From a virus, in IMG/VR virus record IMGVR_UViG_3300027852_000079, positions 1 to 41,456 of that record: 41,456 nucleotides of DNA; one strand, 5' to 3'. Both the position numbers and the translations under genes were made by a program. Below are positions 8,444-14,139 of the stretch, piece by piece (the first letter of the stretch is position 1; each line of letters opens with the position of its first letter). The notes under the pieces are model-generated. The model worked only from the letters and a program-made list of their open reading frames with translations. It was not told where the DNA came from and ran no database searches.

Positions 8444-8551
8444 CTAGTAAATCCATCCAAAGCATCGCAAGACCTTCACGAGACCATAGAGGATCATCAG
8501 GACGACTAACGCACCGATAAACGCGATGCTGGATTCAACGGTCTTGGTCAC
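8444..8551 (-). CDS. Small single-pass membrane protein, 35 aa
   Basis: A GTG start at 8551 opens MTKTVESSIAFIGALVVLM and continues to a TAG at 8444. Residues about 8-28 form one strong hydrophobic helix followed by a basic end (VLRCFGWIY). ATGGAAGA lies 5 bases before the GTG. It overlaps the end of the upstream gene by 17 bases and is followed closely by the next gene. Size and topology fit a small phage membrane peptide (holin-, anti-holin- or exclusion-like), but nothing proves a function. Confidence 0.5.
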   Translation of the reverse strand: MTKTVESSIAFIGALVVLMILYGLVKVLRCFGWIY

Positions 8552-8990
8552 GAAAGTCTTCCATCGCGTCAAGTCGAAGGAGTACATCGTGGACAGACCC
8601 AACGACATTCTCTGATCCGGCCATGAGATACATCAATTCAGGTTCATTCTCTTCTTCGAGCAGGACGACACAGTATTTGCCATCGTTGGCGGCCCATCCA
8701 AGCTCAAGGTGAGCACTTTTCCCGCAAGGCATCACGAGGACACAGGCATCGCATTCTTCAAGCGCCTTCATATCGGTGTTGAAAGCCCTGATCGCAATCG
8801 GATGTTCTATAATCCTGCGAGCATCGGTGGGGGAAAGGTTCTCCCACCATGGTGCAAATTGAGACCAGGCAAAGCCTGTACTTTCAGGTGGATTTCTGAA
8901 ATCGTAAACCTCATGACCTGCCGATCTCAAGGCTTTGACAACTTCCGGTTGACGAGCACAGCGCCAGCTTGACGCAACGTAGATATTCAT
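8535..8990 (-). CDS. Nucleoside 2-deoxyribosyltransferase-like protein
   Basis: 151 residues. The N-terminal NIYVASSWRCARQPEVVKAL and GHEVYDFRNP, the central DMKALEECDACVLVMPCGKS, and the SAHLELGWAA block follow the Rossmann-like nucleoside 2-deoxyribosyltransferase family. In that family the Asp of the D-A-C-V-L-V strand and the Glu of the H-x-E-L-G block are active-site residues. It may act in nucleotide salvage or NAD-like metabolite handling. The extended ribosome-binding sequence GGAAGGGAAGAACTC precedes the ATG. Confidence 0.75.
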   Translation of the reverse strand: MNIYVASSWRCARQPEVVKALRSAGHEVYDFRNPPESTGFAWSQFAPWWENLSPTDARRIIEHPIAIRAFNTDMKALEECDACVLVMPCGKSAHLELGWAANDGKYCVVLLEEENEPELMYLMAGSENVVGSVHDVLLRLDAMEDFRDQDR

Positions 8991-9039
8991 GAGTTCTTCC
9001 CTTCCGAGCCTTCATTGTGTACGACGAACAGCGTAGGCG

Positions 9040-9381
9040 TCAAGGACCATAGACCGTCAGTGGCTTATCGGCCCTTCTTGCGAGCGCCATGGTGCTCTTC
9101 GTGCCACGCGACCCACCGTCCCAGAAGGCTATGATGGAATCTGCAGCCTTGACGACCTCTGCATTCCTGATGGGTCCTGCGGCCTTCCCATAGCGTTTCC
9201 AGTCTGCATGGTATACCTCGACATCAAGACCACGAGATCGGGCTGCTTGCTCTGCCCAGGTGTCTACACCCTGGGCGCCGCCGCTGACCACGATAGTTCC
9301 CTCTGGTAAGGCGCGAACATAGGCTTCCACGCGACGCCGATTCGGATAGCCCCTGCTACCAACGATGGCGATTCGACTCAT
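9040..9381 (-). CDS. SLOG-family protein (DUF2493-like)
   Basis: 113 residues. The N-terminal RIAIVGSRGYP, the GGAQGVDTWAEQAAR block (34-48), EVYHADWKRYGKAAGPIRN, and AFWDGGSRGTKSTMALARRA are the hallmarks of the SLOG nucleotide-binding fold. These small phage forms are thought to bind nucleotides or signals. The ATG overlaps the stop of the upstream gene as ATGA. Confidence 0.85.
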   Translation of the reverse strand: MSRIAIVGSRGYPNRRRVEAYVRALPEGTIVVSGGAQGVDTWAEQAARSRGLDVEVYHADWKRYGKAAGPIRNAEVVKAADSIIAFWDGGSRGTKSTMALARRADKPLTVYGP

Positions 9382-9719
9382 GATGACTTGACCTCTTTCT
9401 TCCTGGCGTATCTGATGCGCCCCTTGATGCGCTTCTCTTCAACTCTGAGGGCTTCTATTTTCTTCTCGAGTCTTTCCTTGTCGTTCCTCAGTCCCTTGAC
9501 TCCTATGATCAGCCTATTCCATTTCCGCGCCATGATAAGATGCGCTTCGAATGGGTCTATCTCATTACCACAGCGCTTACATACCACTGTCCGTGAGTCT
9601 TCGTAGAGAACGAATGGGGTATGGGTACAAAAGTTCTTTTTCGCCCTATTCCTGATCGTGACTGGAAGGTCTCTAGACTCGAAATCAACCTTGATCACCT
9701 TGCTGTCATCGTCTGTCAC
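9378..9719 (-). CDS. Unknown protein with C/H metal motif and coiled coil
   Basis: An ATG at 9740 gives 120 residues, but a GTG at 9719 is better placed behind TAGGGG (5-base spacing) and does not overlap the broken gene upstream, so I use it (113 residues). CTHTPF and VVCKRCG give a Cys-His and Cys-Cys set that could bind zinc. The C-terminal half is coiled coil (KERLEKKIEALRVEEKRIKG) and basic. Function unknown; coupled to the SLOG protein. Confidence 0.65.
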   Translation of the reverse strand: MTDDDSKVIKVDFESRDLPVTIRNRAKKNFCTHTPFVLYEDSRTVVCKRCGNEIDPFEAHLIMARKWNRLIIGVKGLRNDKERLEKKIEALRVEEKRIKGRIRYARKKEVKSS

Positions 9720-9727
9720 TTCAACCC

Positions 9728-9950
9728 CTATGCATCCCATGGATCTGTTGACTGCGGATTGTAGGCGTCATCATCCAATGGAATCGTCTCAAGGCCCTTC
9801 GAGGTACGATGGATTCGATTCCATTGGATGATGACGCCTACACAGAGGCTCTTTCTTTCCTTCAACCCGGATCGATGGAACCTTGTCAGGATTGAACTGC
9901 AAAGGCATACGACAGGCCACACAGTAGCCGTGCATCATCATGTAGGACAT
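9728..9950 (-). pseudogene. Frameshifted small phage zinc-finger protein
   Basis: The ATG at 9950 (overlapping the previous stop as TGATG) opens MSYMMMHGYCVACRMPLQF, continues through FNPDKVPSIRVEGKKEPLC, and ends at TGA 9789 after 53 residues. The expected continuation, WNRIHRTSKGLETIPLDDDA, lies in the +1 frame from 9826 to 9728. From memory of this common phage family (FNP..VPSIR..G..EPLCR....WNRIHR.S.GLE.IPL..DAY), the two parts are one protein, so one extra base near 9827 breaks it. The shift sits inside one arm of a perfect 27-bp inverted repeat. A sequencing error or programmed frameshift are alternatives. Confidence 0.7.
9760..9842. repeat. Perfect 27-bp inverted repeat with 29-base loop
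   Basis: Positions 9760-9786 are the exact reverse complement of 9816-9842. Both arms are coding parts of the frameshifted zinc-finger gene. This is too long and perfect to be chance. There is no T-run after it in the leftward direction, and it sits in mid-gene, so it is not a terminator. Confidence 0.97.
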
Positions 9951-10192
9951 CACTCAAGCCCTTTCCTCACTAGCTCAACCCAGGCATCCTCGATCTCCTT
10001 TTGGATATCATCATCAACATCATCCCAGGCTTGCCTGAGTCCACGACGATCGGTCATATCAGCAAGGATCGCCTTGATGATGTTGTGAGATGTTTTGGAG
10101 AGCCTCAGCTTATCAAGCTCCATCACAGCCCTCACAGCCCTTGCCTGAGCCGCAGCAAGCTCTTTCTCGATCTGATCACATTGATGAGTCAT
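9950..10192 (-). CDS. Unknown helical protein, 80 aa
   Basis: The ATG at 10192 has AGGAAGG 12-18 bases upstream; another at 10213 would add seven basic residues. The protein begins MTHQCDQIEKELAAAQARA and is a predicted helical bundle with an acidic C-terminal half. Its end overlaps the start of the broken zinc-finger gene (TGATG) and its start overlaps the end of the gene upstream, so the three are coupled. Not recognised. Confidence 0.65.
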   Translation of the reverse strand: MTHQCDQIEKELAAAQARAVRAVMELDKLRLSKTSHNIIKAILADMTDRRGLRQAWDDVDDDIQKEIEDAWVELVRKGLE

Positions 10193-10703
10193 CGACCTTT
10201 TCCTTCCTCTCACACAGAAGAATATTCAACACCTCAGTCATCTGTTCATACGCTCCGAGTCGTCGATTTGATGAATCAATAGTGTTGTCGAGACGCTCAG
10301 GATCGTTTATCTCCAGGATTTCAACAGCGTGTAATCCATCTACGAGGCGACTCACCGTAGTGAGACGACGACGATCCAACAGATTCGCTCTTCTCCTCTC
10401 CTCGCATTCACTCACAAGCCCTGTCATACACCGGATGGAAGCATCAATAGTATCTTCACCAGGAACCTTCTCAACGTCGTGGTTGTCACGAATGTAAGCA
10501 GTGAGTACACATAGCCTCTCGCTGTTATAGGCAGCAATACGACTCAGTACACCGCAGGCATCCCTCTCCCTCTCAAGGGCGATCTGTAACTCTTCGATCT
10601 GATTACCGAGATCAGCTTTCCTTTCTCTGAGACCAACAATCTCCTCTTGCAGGCAATCGCTCTCTCCACCAGTTGTTTGCACAGCATCCTTTTCATCTCT
10701 CAT
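10176..10703 (-). CDS. Unknown coiled-coil protein, first gene of the leftward early block
   Basis: 175 residues from the ATG at 10703, behind GAGGAAAGGAAAAG. A long coiled coil covers about residues 15-60 (EEIVGLRERKADLGNQIEEL) and further helices follow. Acidic overall. No motif recognised. As the first gene after the divergent control region it should be among the earliest expressed, and a candidate promoter lies 50 bases upstream. Confidence 0.7.
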   Translation of the reverse strand: MRDEKDAVQTTGGESDCLQEEIVGLRERKADLGNQIEELQIALERERDACGVLSRIAAYNSERLCVLTAYIRDNHDVEKVPGEDTIDASIRCMTGLVSECEERRRANLLDRRRLTTVSRLVDGLHAVEILEINDPERLDNTIDSSNRRLGAYEQMTEVLNILLCERKEKVDDSSM

Positions 10704-10753
10704 GTCTCTTTTCCTTTCCTCTTGCCACACCCCGCCTAAACCGTGGCTTGTCC

Positions 10754-10759
10754 ATTATA
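10754..10759 (-). promoter_or_regulatory. Candidate -10 of the leftward early promoter
   Basis: A perfect TATAAT on the minus strand, about 50 bases before the first leftward gene, in the context GAAGCTCCATATAATGG. No clear TTGACA is found at the right spacing; a GTTTTTGG run lies 14-21 bases upstream, similar to the GTTTTTTG before the ParB-gene TATAAT. It may need an activator or be recognised by a modified polymerase. Confidence 0.35.
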
Positions 10760-11300
10760 TGGAGCTTCACGCCAAAAACTTAGTGGTACCCCTTCTCCGT
10801 CTCTCCCCCTGCCACTTGAGGGGAGTCTAGCTCAGGGGGCTATAGGTGGAGAAGCTCCCCCCTCATATAGTCTCCCATGGGCCGGGTTTTCGCATGGGCT
10901 GCTTGTCCAGTCATGAGAGGGGAGGGCCACCGGCAGCCATTTATATTGACCAACGCACACTGCCCAAGCGTCATGTGAAAGGCGGTGGGCAAACCTGGAC
11001 CCCAACCCTGCCAGCTGGTCTACAGCCTTATCAGGGGGCTCTGAGGAGCATGTGTGGGGATTTTCCAGAGTTCCCGGTAACCTTTCTGCCCGGCAAGTTT
11101 CGAGCTGCCAAGCAAGGGACAGAGTACACCGGTTCACGGCATGATTGCAAGTGGGCTGATTTAGGGGCTTAGATGGACGAATGCCCCACGGCTCGAATCA
11201 TGGGGCATTCAAAAAGGTTACCGGGTATGGTATGACGATTCAATTATGGTGATTACGCTGAGGAGCGTCAAGGACAAAAACGCTGTTCATCGTAAAAAAG
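10760..11300. other. Gene-poor divergent control region with inverted repeats
   Basis: No convincing gene here; the longest frames on both strands (10846-11172 plus, 10832-11137 minus) have no good ribosome-binding site or protein-like sequence. The region is GC-rich and folded: a perfect 10-bp inverted repeat GAATGCCCCA/TGGGGCATTC (11179-11188, 11201-11210), a 12-bp inverted repeat CCCGGTAACCTT/AAGGTTACCGGG (11073-11084, 11214-11225), and shorter stems near 10816-10885. It could hold operators, a replication origin, or a small RNA. None can be shown from the sequence. Confidence 0.5.
11179..11210. repeat. 10-bp perfect inverted repeat, operator-like
   Basis: GAATGCCCCA and its reverse complement are separated by 12 bases. 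A's follow on the plus strand, and there is no T-run on either strand after the stem, so it is not an intrinsic terminator. It sits between the arms of the wider 12-bp inverted repeat 11073-11084/11214-11225. Confidence 0.7.
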
Positions 11301-11468
11301 TCACTGCTCGTGCTCTTCCTCGTCATATGTGGCATCGACGGGGTGAGGGACATCGTCATGGACGAAGACGTAGCCCTGAAGCTCGCCATCCTCGTCAAAG
11401 ACCGGCTCACCTGCGAGCTCGCGCTTGCACCAGAGGCACCAATATGAAGCTCTTCCATAGCAGGGCAT
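11301..11468 (-). CDS. Small zinc-ribbon-like protein, 55 aa
   Basis: The ATG at 11468 is preceded by GAGGTAGTC. The protein begins MPCYGRASYWCLWCKREL and contains a CxxC pair and then GYVFVHDDVPHPVDATYDEE; the His residues could complete a metal site. The C-terminus is acidic. I recall similar short phage proteins but cannot name a function. It stands alone, leftward, inside the control region. Confidence 0.6.
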   Translation of the reverse strand: MPCYGRASYWCLWCKRELAGEPVFDEDGELQGYVFVHDDVPHPVDATYDEEEHEQ

Positions 11469-11941
11469 GACTACCTCGAATGAAAGTGACTTTGCTTGAA
11501 AGAAAAAGGGCTCCGACCTTTCAGGCTCCCTACCCACCGCGCGGATGGATAAGGTTTACCGTAATGGGTCGAAGCCCTCTTGCCCTGAAGCCCTCTTCTT
11601 CTCCCGAGGTCCTTAGGCCACTCGGGAAGGCTCGGTGCCAAGCCCTATGCCTTCCCCGAGCGGACCCGTCGGTCTCTTGGATGATAGCTGGGAGTTGGCC
11701 TTATGAAGCAAGCCTGACACCTCTCAGAGCCCTGGTCAAGCTATCTAATGCAAGGGGCTTCCACCCTTTGCCCACAGGCGTCATAGCCTTGATCAGAGGC
11801 TCTTCTTGAGCTCTCCTGTGGTCTGGAGCCTTCACAAGGTGGTCCTGGGCTTCACCAGGGTGCAGTTTTCCAGCTCCAACAGCATGGCTGATCTCGCCAC
11901 CTCTCGCTGATCCAACTGTTGCTGATGATACACCTCAGGGC

Positions 11942-11971
11942 TTGCCATGTCTACGCTATTCATCGTATGAT
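11942..11971 (+). promoter_or_regulatory. Candidate rightward early promoter
   Basis: TTGCCA (11942-11947) and TATGAT (11966-11971) are 18 bases apart, five of six matches to each sigma-70 box. Transcription would begin near 11978, giving a leader of about 50 bases before the first rightward gene at 12031. Confidence 0.5.
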
Positions 11972-11998
11972 GGGTCTCAGCGCCTCTCCACTGAGGCC

Positions 11999-12030
11999 AG
12001 GAAGGGAAGACAATCATAGGGAAGACAACC
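11999..12030 (+). promoter_or_regulatory. Duplicated extended ribosome-binding site with one dead start
   Basis: AGGAAGGGAAGACAATCAT ends in ATA where the other copies have ATG, and is at once followed by a second, shorter copy, AGGGAAGACAACC, before the real ATG at 12031. The first copy matches 12769-12787, which leads the gene at 12786 with an intact ATG. A small tandem duplication with decay of the first start codon is the simplest reading. Confidence 0.55.
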
Positions 12031-12323
12031 ATGAGGAGAGTATCGACTGAAACACAGGTAGGCAGCGCTGTTTGCGTCGCTACCCCGCTGTCCGATGGAA
12101 CACACTCGCTACATCTTGGCCGGATCGTCGAGGTGACTCCGACAGAGATATGCCTTGAGCAGGTCACCTGGGTTGGGGCGACTGGTCGTCACCATAAGTT
12201 TTTTGCCGGTGATTACGACAAAAACACGGAGCTGGAGGTTTACCCTCCGACCATTATCAAGCGGCTGCCCAGGTGGGGAGACGAGGTCACCGACTGGCCG
12301 TACCCTCTGCCAACGGAGAGCCG

Positions 12324-12327
<4 letters not shown>
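12031..12327 (+). CDS. Conserved-looking small phage protein, 98 aa
   Basis: First gene of the rightward block, behind GGGAAGACAACC. The sequence SLHLGRIVEVTPTEICLEQV followed by TWVGATGRHHKFFAGD resembles small phage proteins of unknown function built on a compact beta fold. Not assigned further. Its stop overlaps the next start (GTGA). Confidence 0.7.
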
Positions 12328-12743
<416 letters not shown>

Positions 12744-12785
12744 CCGCCACGGAGATCGGCCTCTCGCTAGGAAGGGAAGACAATC

Positions 12786-13046
12786 ATGAGGAACTCGTAT
12801 CACCTGAAAAACTTGTTCATCAATGAAGATGGGGAACTCGTATCAAAGACAATCGACGGTACTCTTGAGCAAACACTCAAGGACGAGAGAGACTCTTTTT
12901 TATCAACGGCTTTGAGTTACCTAGTCGACGCTTATTTTATCCAGAAGGCTATGGATGGGGCTGAGGTCAAAACACACGACCGGATCAAGGCGTTTGAAAC
13001 ACTTCAAGAGTGCCTTGATGAACTAGTTACCAAAAACTTCGTCTGA
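12786..13046 (+). CDS. Unknown small helical protein, 86 aa
   Basis: Begins with ATG at 12786 behind the extended ribosome-binding sequence GGAAGGGAAGACAATC. Predicted helical, acidic, with KAFETLQECLDELVTKNF at the C-terminus. Not recognised. The sequence right after the hexanucleotide array supports translation of this gene independent of the array. Confidence 0.7.
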   Translation: MRNSYHLKNLFINEDGELVSKTIDGTLEQTLKDERDSFLSTALSYLVDAYFIQKAMDGAEVKTHDRIKAFETLQECLDELVTKNFV

Positions 13047-13061
13047 GGAAGGGAAGACATC

Positions 13062-13259
13062 ATGACACCGCTCTTCATCCTAGAGAATAGCAAGAAGATC
13101 AAGGCGCTGGAAGAAGCACTGGGGGTCGCTTTGAATCGTATCGAAGCCCTTGAGAAGGGACATGAGCAACTCCCAACCCGGATCGAAGATCTCGATAAGC
13201 CGGAATCTCATTTGAGGGGAAAGACATACGATGGAACCAGAGATCCAAATCATCGCTAA
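13062..13259 (+). CDS. Unknown small coiled-coil protein, 65 aa
   Basis: Behind GGAAGGGAAGACATC. ILENSKKIKALEEALGVALN and NRIEALEKGHEQLPTRIEDL show heptad-like spacing of a short coiled coil. Not recognised. Its end overlaps the start of a 22-residue frame. Confidence 0.65.
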   Translation: MTPLFILENSKKIKALEEALGVALNRIEALEKGHEQLPTRIEDLDKPESHLRGKTYDGTRDPNHR

Positions 13260-13299
13260 CATACAGGGATTCACATCAGTGGAGTATCGAATCTGGTGA
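13231..13299 (+). CDS. Possible 22-residue peptide
   Basis: ATG at 13231, behind GAGGGGAAAGACATACG (a shortened form of the early ribosome-binding sequence), opens MEPEIQIIANIQGFTSVEYR and ends in TGA at 13297, which overlaps the GTG start of the next gene (GTGA). The overlaps on both sides suggest it is translated for coupling. Confidence 0.4.
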   Translation: MEPEIQIIANIQGFTSVEYRIW

Positions 13300-13469
13300 G
13301 GGCGATGGGCCATGCCAGGGTCCGTGCTGTAACAAACGTGATTGAGATCTTCATCAGGTGGGCCAAAGAAGCCCAATCACATGGTGCTCATGAGGAAGCC
13401 AGGGTGCTTTTCTGTTTGGTCCTGATGATCACCGGGCAGTCCCTTTTGAAGGAGCCTGAACAGCCATGA
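13296..13469 (+). CDS. Unknown small protein, 57 aa
   Basis: GTG at 13296 overlaps the preceding stop, and an ATG nine bases on (13305) is the alternative. The frame runs MGHARVRAVTNVIEIFIRWA and EEARVLFCLVLMITGQSLLK to TGA at 13467, which overlaps the next ATG (ATGA). The central hydrophobic stretch FCLVLMITG is too short for a sure membrane helix. Fills what would otherwise be a gap in a tightly packed block. Confidence 0.6.
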   Translation: MRAMGHARVRAVTNVIEIFIRWAKEAQSHGAHEEARVLFCLVLMITGQSLLKEPEQP

Positions 13470-13927
13470 GAAACAGTGTAGAAGAGTTCTCAATGGGCGA
13501 TGCTGACGAATCCGTCAATATCTATCGCCATGGTGCGGTCGAGAGCATCGTCAGAGAGCTTATCGGTAATGACGACTTTGACGCCGATCCCGCATGGAAT
13601 ATCCAATATTATTACCATGGGAGGCACAAGAGTTGCCCCCTCTCTGAATACCTGAAAATGATCGGAGCCCGAACACATTGGGGGTTTGCGAGGTCCAAGG
13701 GTTCACAAATTCCATCTATACATATTTGGTTCACCGAAAATTGTACTTTCTCTGACCTCCTGTCCATGCTGGCCCATGAATACGCTCACATTGAATATCC
13801 AGATCATTGCAAGGCTCCAGATGCACCCTACATAAATGACCCTGAGAAGCGCTCGAACAGCTATGCGGACGTTGCCATCAAGGCCTGGAAAACAGCCAAG
13901 GAACTATGGAAGGGGGCTTCACGATGA
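13466..13927 (+). CDS. HExxH zinc metallopeptidase-like protein (ImmA/IrrE-like)
   Basis: 153 residues. LLSMLAHEYAHIEYPDH carries the zinc-binding HExxH (104-108) in a helix, followed after about 25 residues by EKRSNSYADVAIKAW, which could supply the third ligand. This matches the layout of ImmA/IrrE and SprT-like small metallopeptidases, which in mobile elements cut repressors. The partner repressor is not evident here, so the target may be host-encoded. ATGA overlaps at both ends. Confidence 0.7.
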   Translation: MRNSVEEFSMGDADESVNIYRHGAVESIVRELIGNDDFDADPAWNIQYYYHGRHKSCPLSEYLKMIGARTHWGFARSKGSQIPSIHIWFTENCTFSDLLSMLAHEYAHIEYPDHCKAPDAPYINDPEKRSNSYADVAIKAWKTAKELWKGASR

Positions 13928-14109
13928 CAAGTGACTTTGCGATCGGTGATGAGATCATTGTAGAGGCTACTGGAGAAAAGGGCAAAGTGATCGATATTCA
14001 GATGAGACATAACCCATATCTATACTTCATCCTGATCACGGACCGTGGGGAGAAGTTTACCGCTTGGTTCTTCGCAGCTGACCTCATGAGACCTGATGAG
14101 GTCTTTTGA
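13924..14109 (+). CDS. Small SH3/KOW-like protein, 61 aa
   Basis: The ATG at 13924 overlaps the upstream stop (ATGA); an earlier in-frame start would lie inside the peptidase gene. The sequence FAIGDEIIVEATGEKGKVID followed by RGEKFTAWFFAADL has the beta-strand pattern of a small SH3/KOW barrel. Function unknown. Confidence 0.6.
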   Translation: MTSDFAIGDEIIVEATGEKGKVIDIQMRHNPYLYFILITDRGEKFTAWFFAADLMRPDEVF

Positions 14110-14139
14110 ACTCATGAAACCAAGATCTCAAAGGTGGTC

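Larger units (their letters stand above)
11469..12030. other. Non-coding stretch with stem-loops before the rightward block
   Basis: No supported gene. Two adjacent stem-loops, CCCGAG/CTCGGG (11603-11626) and GCTCGG/CCGAGC (11630-11661), and a direct repeat GAAGCCCTCTT (near 11572 and 11587) indicate structure. A 43-residue leftward frame (11832-11963) lacks a ribosome-binding site, so I left it out. The right end carries the candidate rightward promoter and a duplicated ribosome-binding sequence. Confidence 0.5.

Noticed and set aside
10815-10890. tRNA gene (sequence like the D-arm, AGTCTAGCTCAGGGGGCTA)
   Set aside because: No matching acceptor stem, anticodon arm or T-arm at the correct distances.
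10832-11172. About 100-residue ORFs on both strands
   Set aside because: No ribosome-binding site and non-protein-like composition; expected by chance in GC-rich DNA.
11179-11210. Intrinsic terminator
   Set aside because: A perfect stem, but no T-run after it on either strand.
11832-11963. Leftward 43-residue ORF (MNSVDMASPEVYHQQQ...)
   Set aside because: No ribosome-binding site, lies on top of the rightward promoter, and no family resemblance.
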